Source of the DNA: Corallococcus silvisoli
GTDB taxonomy: Bacteria > Myxococcota > Myxococcia > Myxococcales > Myxococcaceae
Direction: 5' to 3'
Assembly (NCBI RefSeq): GCF_009909145.1
Contig: NZ_JAAAPJ010000009.1
Location: 310,001 to 374,000, forward strand
Length of the DNA stretch: 64,000 nucleotides
The position numbers were made by a program, and so were the translations under genes. The notes under the pieces were generated by a model. That model was not told the DNA's origin. It made no database searches and saw only the letters and a program-made list of their open reading frames with translations. Each line of letters opens with the position of its first letter. Position 1 is the stretch's first letter. This document shows positions 42,578 through 50,423 of this stretch, one piece after another.

Positions 42578-44778
42578 GGAAGCCGGCGGACAGAGCACAG
42601 GTGGACGCGGAGCTGCAACGCGTGGTGGAGCTGCGCCACCCGGAACCCCACTCGGTGCTGGGCGTCCACCCGGACGGGGACGGCATGGTGGTGCGCGCGT
42701 ACCGTCCGGAGGCCGTGGCCATCCACGTGCTGCCGGAGTTCGGCGGCAGGGTGCCCATGCAGCACCGCACCGGCGGCGTCTTCGAGGCGCGCATCAACGG
42801 CCGCACGGAGCCCTTCGGCTACCTGGTGGAGGTGGAGTACCCGGGCAAGAAGGTCTTCACGCTGCGCGACCCGTACAGCTTCCTGCCCACCATCGGTGAG
42901 ATGGATCTGTACTTCGCCGGCGAGGGCCGCCACGAGCGGCTCTGGGAGCGAATGGGCGCGCACCTGCTCCACCACAACGGCGTGAAGGGCACGTCCTTCG
43001 CCGTCTGGGCCCCCACCGCGCGGGGCGTGTCCGTGGTGGGCGACTTCAACGGCTGGGACGGGCGCCTGCACGCCATGCGGCGCATGGGCTCCTCCGGCAT
43101 CTGGGAGCTGTTCGTCCCGGAGGTCGGCGAGGGCACGCGCTACAAGTTCGAGATCCGCCCCGGCCACGGCGGCGGCCCGCTGCTCAAGGCGGACCCCTTC
43201 GCCTTCCGCACGGAGGCGCCGCCCGCCACCGCGTCGGTGGTGCACGACCTGCAACGCTACGCCTGGGGCGACGGCGCCTGGCTGGACGCGCGGGGCCGGC
43301 ACGTGGACGCCGCGCACCATCCGTGGAGCGTCTACGAGGTCCACCTGGGCAGCTGGCGCCGCGTGGTGGAGGACGGCGACCGGCCCATGACGTACCGCGA
43401 GCTGGCGCCGGAGCTGTCGCGCTACGTGAAGGAGCTGGGCTTCACGCACGTGGAGATGCTGCCCGTGGCGGAGCACCCCTACGGCGGTTCCTGGGGCTAT
43501 CAGGTCGGCGGCTACTACGCGCCCACGGCGCGCTTCGGCCACCCGGATGACTTTCGCTACCTGGTGGACTACCTGCACCAGGAAGGCATTGGCGTCATCG
43601 TGGACTGGGTGCCGGGCCACTTCCCGCGCGACAGCCACGCGCTGGGCCAGTTCGACGGCACGTCCCTCTACGAGCACGCGGATCCGCGCAAGGGCGCGCA
43701 GCCGGACTGGGGCACGCTGGTCTTCAACTTCGGCCGCAACGAGGTGCGCAACTTCCTCATCGCCAACGCGCTGTTCTGGCTGGAGGAGTACCACATCGAC
43801 GGGCTGCGCGTGGACGCGGTGGCCTCCATGCTCTACCTGGACTACAGCCGCAAGCAGGGCGAGTGGATCCCCAACCGCTGGGGTGGCCGCGAGAACGAGG
43901 AGGCCATCCAGTTCATGCGCGAGCTCAACGAGACCATCCGCCGCAAGCACCCGGGCGTGGTCGTCATCGCGGAGGAGTCCACCGCGTGGCCCAAGGTGAG
44001 CCAGCCCGTCAGCGAGGGCGGCCTGGGCTTCCACTTCAAGTGGAACATGGGCTGGATGCACGACACGCTGTCGTACTTCTCCAAGGACGCCGTCTACCGG
44101 CAGTACCACCACAACCAGCTCACCTTCGGCCTGCTGTACGCGTTCAGCGAACACTTCATGCTGCCGCTCAGCCACGACGAGGTGGTCCACGGCAAGGGCA
44201 GCCTCTACGGACGCATGCCGGGCGACCCGTGGCAGAAGCGCGCCAACCTGCGCGCGCTCTTCGCCTGGATGTGGGCCCACCCGGGCAAGAAGCTGCTCTT
44301 CATGGGCGGTGAGTTCGGCCAGCCGGCGGAGTGGAACCACGACCGAAGCCTGGACTGGCACCTGCTCCAGGACCCGGGCCACCACGGCATCCTGAAGCTG
44401 GTGGGCGACCTCAACCGCATCTACCGCGACCTGCCGGCGCTGTACGACTCCGACAGCGAGCCGGTGGGCTTCCAGTGGCTCCAGCCGGACGCCTCCGCGG
44501 CGAACGTGCTGGCCTTCGTGCGCCGCTCGCGCACGCCCGGACGTCACGTGGTGTGCGTCGCCAACCTCTCACCGGTGCCGCGCGAGGATTATCGCGTGGG
44601 CTTCCCGCTCCACGGCCGTTATGTGGAGCTGGTCAACACCGACGCCGGGGAGTACGGCGGCAGCGGCCTGGGCAACCGGGGGCAGGTCCACACCGAGCCC
44701 ACGGGCTGGGATGGCCAGCCCGCCTCCGCGACGCTCACCCTGCCCCCGCTGTCGGTGGTGTGGTTCACGCCGGGCTGA
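42574..44778 (+). CDS. glgB: 1,4-alpha-glucan branching enzyme
   Basis: A protein of 734 aa from GTG 42574. N-terminal branching-enzyme domains (about 1-120: HPEPHSVLGVHPDGDG; then TSFAVWAPTARGVSVVGDFNGWDG) lead into the GH13 barrel. Nucleophile Asp414 lies in DGLRVDAVASMLY, acid Glu467 in VVVIAEESTAW, and the third acid in LPLSHDEVVHGKGSL. It makes alpha-1,6 branches in the glucan elongated by GlgE. The full length includes both N-terminal domains typical of long-form GlgB. Confidence 0.96.
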   Translation: MRKPADRAQVDAELQRVVELRHPEPHSVLGVHPDGDGMVVRAYRPEAVAIHVLPEFGGRVPMQHRTGGVFEARINGRTEPFGYLVEVEYPGKKVFTLRDPYSFLPTIGEMDLYFAGEGRHERLWERMGAHLLHHNGVKGTSFAVWAPTARGVSVVGDFNGWDGRLHAMRRMGSSGIWELFVPEVGEGTRYKFEIRPGHGGGPLLKADPFAFRTEAPPATASVVHDLQRYAWGDGAWLDARGRHVDAAHHPWSVYEVHLGSWRRVVEDGDRPMTYRELAPELSRYVKELGFTHVEMLPVAEHPYGGSWGYQVGGYYAPTARFGHPDDFRYLVDYLHQEGIGVIVDWVPGHFPRDSHALGQFDGTSLYEHADPRKGAQPDWGTLVFNFGRNEVRNFLIANALFWLEEYHIDGLRVDAVASMLYLDYSRKQGEWIPNRWGGRENEEAIQFMRELNETIRRKHPGVVVIAEESTAWPKVSQPVSEGGLGFHFKWNMGWMHDTLSYFSKDAVYRQYHHNQLTFGLLYAFSEHFMLPLSHDEVVHGKGSLYGRMPGDPWQKRANLRALFAWMWAHPGKKLLFMGGEFGQPAEWNHDRSLDWHLLQDPGHHGILKLVGDLNRIYRDLPALYDSDSEPVGFQWLQPDASAANVLAFVRRSRTPGRHVVCVANLSPVPREDYRVGFPLHGRYVELVNTDAGEYGGSGLGNRGQVHTEPTGWDGQPASATLTLPPLSVVWFTPG

Positions 44779-44790
44779 AAAGGGCGCCCC

Positions 44791-44828
44791 GTCCTTTCGT
44801 CCGGCTCTCACGCGGTCGACGAAAGGAC
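44791..44828 (+). promoter_or_regulatory. Hairpin covering the ribosome binding site of the aldo/keto reductase
   Basis: GTCCTTTCGTC (44791-44801) and GACGAAAGGAC (44818-44828) are a perfect 11-bp inverted repeat with a 16-base loop. The right arm contains AAAGGA, the likely Shine-Dalgarno, six bases before ATG 44834. Folding in the mRNA would hide it. It may also act as a weak end of the glgB transcript. Confidence 0.65.
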
Positions 44829-44833
44829 GCGGC

Positions 44834-45826
44834 ATGGCGACACAAGCAGCGGCGAAGCGGAAGCTGGGGACGACGGGCCTGGAGGTGTTCCCGCTGTGTC
44901 TGGGCGGGAACGTCTTCGGCTGGACGGCCGACGAGGCGGCGTCGTTCGCCGTGCTGGACGCGTTCGTCGAGGGCGGCGGTGACTTCGTGGACACCGCGGA
45001 CGTGTACTCGCGGTGGATCCCCGGCCACGTGGGCGGCGAGTCCGAGACCGTGCTGGGCAGGTGGATCGCCTCGCGCAAGGCGAAGGGCCGCGTGGTGGTG
45101 GCCACGAAGGTCGGCGCGGAGACGGCGCTGGGCAGGGGCCTCACCCGCGAGCACCTCGAGAAGAGCGTGGACGCGTCCCTGCGCCGGCTGGGCGTGGAGC
45201 GCATCGACCTGTACTACGCGCACTACGATGATCCAGGCACGCCCCTCGAGGAGACGCTCCGCGCCTTCGACGCGCTGGTGAAGGCGGGCAAGGTGAAGGC
45301 GCTGGGCCTGAGCAACCACTCCGCCGCACGCGCCCAGGAGGCGCTGGACACGCAGAAGCGGCTGGGCCTCGCGCGCTACCAGGTGCTGCAACCGGAATAC
45401 AACCTGGTGGAGCGTCCCGCCTTCGAGGGCCCGCTCCAGCAGCTGAGTGAGAAGGAGGGCCTGGCGGTGGCCCCCTACTTCGGGCTCGCCGCGGGCTTCC
45501 TCACGGGAAAGTATCAGGAGGGACAACCCGCCCCGGCCTCACCGCGCGCGGGCAACGTGCTCAAGAAGTACGGCAACGCGAGGGGCTGGGGTGTCCTCGC
45601 CGCGCTGAAGAAGGTCGCGGAGCGCCGGGGGGCCACGCCGTCGCAGGTGGCGCTCGCGTGGCTCGCGACCCGGCCCACCGTGGTGGCGCCCATCGCCAGC
45701 GCGACGTCCGTGCCCCAGGTGAAGGAGCTGTTGGGGGCCTTCGCCCTCAAGCTGGACCCGGCTGACCTGCGCGACCTGGACGCCGCGTCGTCGAAGGAGC
45801 CCGGCTCGGCGGCGGACCGGCCCTGA
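44834..45826 (+). CDS. Aldo/keto reductase
   Basis: A protein of 330 aa from ATG 44834. The AKR barrel signatures are visible: FVDTADVYSRW (catalytic Asp and Tyr region), VVVATKVGAE (catalytic Lys), RIDLYYAHYDD (His), VKALGLSNHSA and the NADPH-site ending APIASATSVPQVKELLGAF. It reduces aldehydes or ketones, or oxidises sugars, with NADP(H). The substrate is unknown. It lies 55 bp after glgB, but the intervening hairpin and unrelated function suggest separate control. Confidence 0.92.
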   Translation: MATQAAAKRKLGTTGLEVFPLCLGGNVFGWTADEAASFAVLDAFVEGGGDFVDTADVYSRWIPGHVGGESETVLGRWIASRKAKGRVVVATKVGAETALGRGLTREHLEKSVDASLRRLGVERIDLYYAHYDDPGTPLEETLRAFDALVKAGKVKALGLSNHSAARAQEALDTQKRLGLARYQVLQPEYNLVERPAFEGPLQQLSEKEGLAVAPYFGLAAGFLTGKYQEGQPAPASPRAGNVLKKYGNARGWGVLAALKKVAERRGATPSQVALAWLATRPTVVAPIASATSVPQVKELLGAFALKLDPADLRDLDAASSKEPGSAADRP

Positions 45827-45854
45827 CTGACGCAACCGGGTGTTTCAACCGCGT

Positions 45855-45879
45855 CTCCCCCGGGCGCATCCGGGGGGAG
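45855..45879. terminator. Bidirectional terminator-like hairpin
   Basis: CTCCCCCGG (45855-45863) and CCGGGGGGAG (45870-45879) form a G+C stem around GCGCAT, between the convergent aldo/keto reductase and PilZ genes. No T-run is present. Confidence 0.5.
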
Positions 45880-45883
45880 CGGC

Positions 45884-46234
45884 CTATGTTTCATCCGCGA
45901 CGAGCACGGTCTTCAGCCGCGCCAGGATGGGCTCCGGCACGTCGATGAAGGACAGGCCGACCTCGAAACGGGCGACGGCATCCTTGGGTAGCTTGATGGC
46001 CCAGACGATGCGCGCGGTACATTCCAGCGAGCTGCCATCCGGAAGAAACAGCTCCAGATCCAGCCGTGAGCCCACGTCCTGCGCATCGTCGGAGTAGATG
46101 CGCGCGCCGCCGAGGCTGACGTCCAGCACCTGCTTCTTGTCCCCCACCTTCATTCGCGCGGGACGCGAATAGAGGGGCGCGTGGATCCGGGGGAAGGAGC
46201 GGCGGTCAATGTATGAGGTCATCTGGGTCGTCAC
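45884..46234 (-). CDS. PilZ-domain c-di-GMP-binding protein
   Basis: A protein of 116 aa; GTG 46234 (with AGGA upstream) or ATG 46222. The PilZ motifs are DRRSFPRIHAP (RxxxR-type c-di-GMP contact) and VLDVSLGGARI (D/NxSxxG). The remainder follows the small beta barrel (LDLELFLPDGSSLECTARIVWA; FEVGLSFIDVPEP). It is a stand-alone single-domain receptor. A palindrome CGTGACTGTCACG lies 15 bp upstream. It may respond to c-di-GMP made by cyclases such as the one at 12.3-14.4 kb, but no partner is linked. Confidence 0.92.
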   Translation of the reverse strand: MTTQMTSYIDRRSFPRIHAPLYSRPARMKVGDKKQVLDVSLGGARIYSDDAQDVGSRLDLELFLPDGSSLECTARIVWAIKLPKDAVARFEVGLSFIDVPEPILARLKTVLVADET

Positions 46235-46248
46235 GATCTGTCATCCTA

Positions 46249-46261
46249 GCGTGACTGTCAC
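46249..46261. promoter_or_regulatory. Palindrome upstream of the PilZ gene
   Basis: CGTGACTGTCACG is a perfect palindrome with a single central base, 15 bp before GTG 46234. It could be an operator. Confidence 0.45.
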
Positions 46262-46363
46262 GAAAGGGCATATCGCCCTCCCAGCCGATGAGGTGACCCG
46301 TGGGGTGGGATGGCCTCTGCCATGGGTTTGAGTCACCCCCACCCCCGTGGAAGCCGGGCCGCG

Positions 46364-47155
46364 TCAGGGATTGAGGGGGCCGCTCGCGTCCTCCAGGCCC
46401 GGGGCATCCCGCGCCAGCTCATCGCAGATGAGCCCCTGGATGCGGAAGGCCAGCCGCGCCTCCTGAAGCACCTCCTGGGCCTCCCCTTCCGACAGCACCA
46501 CCTCGTCCAGTCGGGCGGCCAGGCGGCCCTGGAAGACGCGCAGCTCTCCGGCGGACACCGCGTTGTAGAAGGCCGTGCCCCGGCCGTTCTCCAGCTCGAA
46601 GGCGCGCGCGATGAGCGCCGAGCGCTGCGGCGCGGTGAAGAGGTCCTGGACGCAGCGCGCGTACGCGTGGGCGATGAGCAGGTGGGGGGCCTCCGCCGCC
46701 ACCTCGTGGATGCGCTCGGCGTGCAGCCGCGCCTCCGCGCAGGCGAAGGGCTTCGTGCGAGTGTCGCCGCAGAACCAATCCAGGTCCGCCGCCAACGCCG
46801 ACGCACGGCGCAGCTCCGGCAGCCGCAGCACCCGCGCGAGCGGTCCGTCCTTCAGTCCCGGCAGCACGGACTCCAGCGCCTCGTAGACGACGTGGAGCTG
46901 GCGCAGGTGGCTGACGTAGTGGCGGGCGCGCACGAACTGCCCGTAGACGCCGCCATTCCACGAGCCATGGAACAGCGCCCCCAAGAAGGTGGACTGCTCC
47001 ACCTGACGCCGCGCCATCCCCGTCCCCTCCTCCAGCCGCAGCGACAGCTTCTGCGTCGAGGGCGTTCCCTCGGGGGCCGTGGACGCGGTGGGCAGGCGCC
47101 GGTCCCTCGCGGAGCGCTCGAGTCCGCCCCAGCGAATCGTTCCCCGCAGGCTCAC
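46364..47155 (-). CDS. Heme oxygenase-like protein
   Basis: A protein of 263 aa, GTG start at 47155 overlapping the upstream stop (GTGA). Residues about 50-95 (STFLGALFHGSWNGGVYGQFVRARHYVSHLRQLHVVYEALE) and 150-175 (LLIAHAYARCVQDLF) match the helices that sandwich heme in bacterial heme oxygenases; the consensus in the latter is AHxYxRYLGDLSGG. The canonical Gly-rich distal helix is altered here (CVQDLFTAPQ), so activity should be tested. It would release iron, CO and biliverdin from heme. A Fur box precedes the operon, in line with iron acquisition. Confidence 0.78.
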   Translation of the reverse strand: MSLRGTIRWGGLERSARDRRLPTASTAPEGTPSTQKLSLRLEEGTGMARRQVEQSTFLGALFHGSWNGGVYGQFVRARHYVSHLRQLHVVYEALESVLPGLKDGPLARVLRLPELRRASALAADLDWFCGDTRTKPFACAEARLHAERIHEVAAEAPHLLIAHAYARCVQDLFTAPQRSALIARAFELENGRGTAFYNAVSAGELRVFQGRLAARLDEVVLSEGEAQEVLQEARLAFRIQGLICDELARDAPGLEDASGPLNP

Positions 47156-47421
47156 TGCTTCCACCCACCGGTGGGCGCCCCATGGGCGATCTCGGGCGCT
47201 GGCGGCTCGGAGGCCTCCGGCTCGTGCGGGGGCATCCGCGGTGACTCCTCCAGTTGATGGATGGCCTCCAGCAGCGTGTGCCCCAGCGCGCGCAGGACGT
47301 CCTCCTCCAGGCGAAGCGTCACCGGGCCCACCGCCAGATGGATATGCCCACAGCTGCACCGCGTCACTTCGGCGCACGGGCCTCGCGCCAGCACCGCCCT
47401 GCAGCATCCCTGACCGAGCAT
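47152..47421 (-). CDS. Small Cys-containing protein upstream of heme oxygenase
   Basis: A protein of 89 aa from ATG 47421, with a strong CGGAGG Shine-Dalgarno. The N-terminus contains GCCRAVLARGPCAEVTRCSCGHIHL. The rest is a helix (TLRLEEDVLRALGHTLLEAIHQLEE) and a Pro/Glu tail. The Cys cluster and CSCGHIH segment could bind metal or heme. The gene is coupled by GTGA to the heme oxygenase and lies just downstream of the Fur box. No family name was recognised. Confidence 0.68.
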   Translation of the reverse strand: MLGQGCCRAVLARGPCAEVTRCSCGHIHLAVGPVTLRLEEDVLRALGHTLLEAIHQLEESPRMPPHEPEASEPPAPEIAHGAPTGGWKQ

Positions 47422-47432
47422 CGCGACCTCCG

Positions 47433-47455
47433 TTGATTTTGATTATCGAAATCAA
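47433..47455 (-). promoter_or_regulatory. Fur box for the heme oxygenase operon
   Basis: TTGATTTTGATTATCGAAATCAA contains a 19-bp core (47435-47453) that matches the Fur consensus GATAATGATAATCATTATC at 13 of 19 positions, with perfect outer TTGATTT/AAATCAA arms. It sits immediately upstream of the Shine-Dalgarno of the gene starting at 47421, so iron-bound Fur would block transcription. Confidence 0.75.
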
Positions 47456-47690
47456 ATTCATGAAGCCACAACGCCCCGCCGCGGTCAAGCCCGGTCCACT
47501 CCACGCGGCTCCGGATGCCCATCACCCACGCCCAATCACAGACAAAAACCACCCATCTCAATGACAATCAACAACTCAAATCGATACAATTGTTGATATG
47601 TATTTATTTGTTTCACGCGAATCGACACGCTTCTCACTGGCTACTCGTTTGTTCATGTAGGCACGGCACTTCGGGCGCCCCGGAAAAACC

Positions 47691-47770
47691 CCTGAGTATT
47701 TGTTCAGCCCCGTTCAGGGCTCCGTTGGAGGCGCTGAAAAATACCTGAGTATTTGTTCAGATTCGTTCAG
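47691..47770 (+). repeat. Paired operator-like direct repeats
   Basis: CCTGAGTATTTGTTCAG occurs at 47691-47707 and 47744-47760, 53 bp apart. Each copy is followed after four bases by GTTCAG. The second copy is part of a palindrome: CTGAAAAATAC (47734-47744) faces GTATTTGTTCAG. They end 85 bp before the dehydrogenase start. Confidence 0.68.
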
Positions 47771-47854
47771 TCCGACCAGGTCCCGACATCCCAGAAAGAC
47801 ATGGATGAATTCCAGTCGCGTTCCCTCGGCGGCCCAGGTTAGGAAAAGCGGACC

Positions 47855-49249
47855 ATGCGGCTCCCCTTCGTGCTGACGACCTTCCTGGGACTGGCGTCCC
47901 TGCAGTCCGGCTGCCGTTCCAACGATCCGCTCCCCTCCCCTCCTGACAGGGCGGATGCGGGGATGCAGGTGGACGCGGGCGGCTCGAACACGGATGCAGG
48001 GATTCCCGTGGAGCTGCCACTGCAAGCGGCCTTCGTGATGGTCCCCGAGACCATGAGGTCGGCGCCCTTCGACGTCACGCGCTCCCTGAACATCCCCAAC
48101 GCGATGCGGATCTCGGTCTGGGCACGGGTGCCGGGCGCGCGCTTCCTCGCGGTCTCCCCGGAAGGCACCCTGTTGGTGTCGGTGCCCTCGCAGAACAAGG
48201 TGGTGCAGGTGCGCCCGCGGGTGAACCAGCCGCCCGAGGTGACGACGTGGGCGTCCGGACTGGGCCGCCCCCATGACCTCGTCTTCCACGAGCGCGACGG
48301 CCAGCAGTGGGTGTTCGTGTCGGAGAAGAACCGCGTCACGCGCTCCCAGTGGACCGCGGGCGAGACGACGCGGGGAGCGGTCCAGACCGTGGTCTCCGGC
48401 CTGCCGGACGCGTCCCTGCCGGAGCTCCAGGGCGCCTATGGCCACGAGCTGAAGAACATCGCCGTGGACTCCCAGCACCGGCTCTACGTGTCCATCGCGT
48501 CCACCTGCAACGTGTGCCTGAGCGACACGACGAGCGACCCGCTGCGCGGCGCCATCTACCGGTGGGACTGGGACGGCGGCTCACGCACGCTGTTCGCCCG
48601 GGGCCTGCGCAACGCGGAGGGCCTGGCGTGGGTGCCGGGCACCGACACGCTCTGGGTGGCGGTCAACAACCGCGACAACACGCCCTACCCGTTCGACGAC
48701 GGCAGCGGCCAGTACGGCAAGGTGATTCCCCAGTACGTGGACAACCACCCGCCAGAGGCCCTCACCTCCGTGCGCGAAGGCGGCCACTACGGGTGGCCCT
48801 TCTGCAACTCCAACCCGGACTCGCCCAGCGGCCTGAAGCACATGCCCCTGGATCGCGACTACGACCTGAACCGGGACGGCTCCAGGGCGGACTGCGCCAC
48901 GCTGGACAGGACCGACCAGGGCATCCAGGCCCACTCGGCGCCCCTGGGCCTGACGTTCTTCGACGACGCCCGGCTCATCCCCGAGTGGCCACGGGGCGCC
49001 ATCGTCGCCTACCACGGCTCCTGGAACCGCACGGAGCGCACGGGCTACAAGGTCACGGTCTTCCCCTGGGACCTGGGGACGAACCAGCCCACGGGTGAAG
49101 TGGACCTCGTCACCGGGTTCAAGAACCCGGACCTGAGCGTGTGGGGCCGGCCGGTGGACGTGGCCCTGGATCCGCGGACCCGGGGCCTCTACATCAGCGA
49201 CGACGAGGCGGGGGCCATCTACAGCCTGGAGCCCCTCCGCCTGCCGTGA
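47855..49249 (+). CDS. PQQ-dependent sugar (sorbosone-type) dehydrogenase lipoprotein
   Basis: A protein of 464 aa. Signal peptide MRLPFVLTTFLGLASLQSGCRS with lipobox QSGC, then a DAG-rich linker. The rest is a six-bladed beta-propeller (GRPHDLVFHERDG; YGHELKNIAVDSQHRLYVSI; LRNAEGLAWVPGTDTLWVAVNNRDN; EGGHYGWPFC; GPVDVALDPRTRGLYISDDEAGAIY), typical of soluble PQQ-dependent aldose or sorbosone dehydrogenases. Catalysis would be extracytoplasmic and depend on PQQ and calcium. It is preceded by operator-like repeats. Confidence 0.85.
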   Translation: MRLPFVLTTFLGLASLQSGCRSNDPLPSPPDRADAGMQVDAGGSNTDAGIPVELPLQAAFVMVPETMRSAPFDVTRSLNIPNAMRISVWARVPGARFLAVSPEGTLLVSVPSQNKVVQVRPRVNQPPEVTTWASGLGRPHDLVFHERDGQQWVFVSEKNRVTRSQWTAGETTRGAVQTVVSGLPDASLPELQGAYGHELKNIAVDSQHRLYVSIASTCNVCLSDTTSDPLRGAIYRWDWDGGSRTLFARGLRNAEGLAWVPGTDTLWVAVNNRDNTPYPFDDGSGQYGKVIPQYVDNHPPEALTSVREGGHYGWPFCNSNPDSPSGLKHMPLDRDYDLNRDGSRADCATLDRTDQGIQAHSAPLGLTFFDDARLIPEWPRGAIVAYHGSWNRTERTGYKVTVFPWDLGTNQPTGEVDLVTGFKNPDLSVWGRPVDVALDPRTRGLYISDDEAGAIYSLEPLRLP

Positions 49250-49276
49250 AGCAAGTCCGGGGCGCGGCCGGACCGC

Positions 49277-49804
49277 TCAGCGGCGCTCGCCGCGCCCCAG
49301 CATCGCCACGTAGTCCGCGGGCAGGCCGGCGCTCGTCGCGCCGCGCACCAGCGCCTCCACGAAGCGCGGGCTCACCGGCCCGTCCGACGACGCCCGGCGC
49401 GGGTTGGTCACGAACGCGGTGGCCTCCACCTCCTGGCCGTCCACGCGCACGCGCACCGTGCGCTCCACGCACATGCTCGTGACGACCCCCTCCTTGTGCT
49501 GGACGATGGGCCAGTCCTTGCCGGCGATCTCGAAGAGCCGGCCGTACACCCGCGCGCCCGGCGCGTCGGTGAGGCCCGCCACCCGCCCGCCCCACCAGCG
49601 CGAGGGGAAGTCGTAGACGAGGTCCACGTCCAGCGCCTCCGCGAGCCGCCCTTCCGGCAGCTCGAAGAAGCCATAGCTGTGCTGGTGCTTCCACTCGTCG
49701 AAGGCGGCCCGGTCCAGGATGGTCGAGTACGCGAAGTAGCGCCGGGGCGCGTCCGCATCCGCCTGCTCGCGCGCCTTCATCACCTGGTCGTAGTGCGAAT
49801 CCAT
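49277..49804 (-). CDS. Gamma-glutamylcyclotransferase-like protein
   Basis: A protein of 175 aa from ATG 49804, with a strong GGAGG. RYFAYSTILDRAAFDEWK resembles the substrate-binding YGS-type loop of the GGCT/AIG2 fold, followed by strand and helix features (ARVYGRLFEIAGKDWPIVQHKEG; EVEATAFVTNPRR). Members cyclise gamma-glutamyl amines or dipeptides, and many have other small-molecule roles. The catalytic Glu is not certain here. It lies 22 bp after the GbsR/MarR gene on the same strand, so it may share its transcript. Confidence 0.68.
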   Translation of the reverse strand: MDSHYDQVMKAREQADADAPRRYFAYSTILDRAAFDEWKHQHSYGFFELPEGRLAEALDVDLVYDFPSRWWGGRVAGLTDAPGARVYGRLFEIAGKDWPIVQHKEGVVTSMCVERTVRVRVDGQEVEATAFVTNPRRASSDGPVSPRFVEALVRGATSAGLPADYVAMLGRGERR

Positions 49805-49826
49805 GCGTGTGTCCTCCTGCTGCCGC

Positions 49827-50423
49827 CTACCGCTCGCCCTTGCGCGCGAGGGCGCCGTCGCGGAACGCGCCCAGCACCCCGCCCACGTCCAACCGGGACG
49901 TCTTGATGAACAGGCGCAGCGCGCGCTCCACGTGCTCGGCCAGCGTGGCCATGCGCTCCAGCCGCCGCAGCCGCTCCGCCTGCACGCCGCCCGTGCCCTC
50001 CGCCAGCCGGCGCGCCTCCGACAGGTCCGCCCGGATGCGGGTGACGAAGGCCGCTTCGCGCTCCTCCACCACGTGCGTCACCATCCGCACCAGGTCCGTC
50101 TCCGCCTCGTAGCGCCACACGGTGTCCTGCGGCACGCGCACCCGCTGGATGGCGCGCCAGTGCTCCAGGTCGCGCAGCAGCATGGAGACGCCGCCCTTGG
50201 ACAGCTCCAGCTCGCGTTCGATCTCGCCCGCGGTCAGGGGTTCACCGCGCAGGTAGAGCAGGCCCCACACCCGCCCCTGGTTGCGCTTGAAGCCCCAGAA
50301 TTCAATGACGTTGCCCACCGCTTCCACCGCGATGGCTTCCCAGGCCGCGAGCCGGTTGTTGACCTGCGGCACCAGGGTCTTCTGGCTCCCGGGATCCCCC
50401 CCCGTCCACAGGTAGCCCTTCAT
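49827..50423 (-). CDS. GbsR/MarR-family transcriptional regulator
   Basis: A protein of 198 aa. The winged helix reads GRVWGLLYLRGEPLTAGEIERELELSKGGVSMLLRDLEHWRAIQRV, characteristic of GbsR-type MarR proteins. The C-terminal half is a dimerising helix bundle. The start overlaps the polyprenyl synthase stop (ATGA), so it is synthesised together with that enzyme. An inverted repeat near 51449-51468, upstream of the operon, is a candidate binding site. Confidence 0.9.
   Translation of the reverse strand: MKGYLWTGGDPGSQKTLVPQVNNRLAAWEAIAVEAVGNVIEFWGFKRNQGRVWGLLYLRGEPLTAGEIERELELSKGGVSMLLRDLEHWRAIQRVRVPQDTVWRYEAETDLVRMVTHVVEEREAAFVTRIRADLSEARRLAEGTGGVQAERLRRLERMATLAEHVERALRLFIKTSRLDVGGVLGAFRDGALARKGER

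Larger units (their letters stand above)
47422..47854. other. A+T-rich divergent intergenic region
   Basis: This 433-bp region separates the heme oxygenase operon from the sugar dehydrogenase. Part of it (about 47430-47800) has unusually low G+C for this genome. It holds the Fur box, an inverted repeat at 47567-47597 (ATCAACAA and TTGTTGAT with a 15-base spacer) and the direct repeats at 47691-47770. No gene was seen. Confidence 0.6.
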
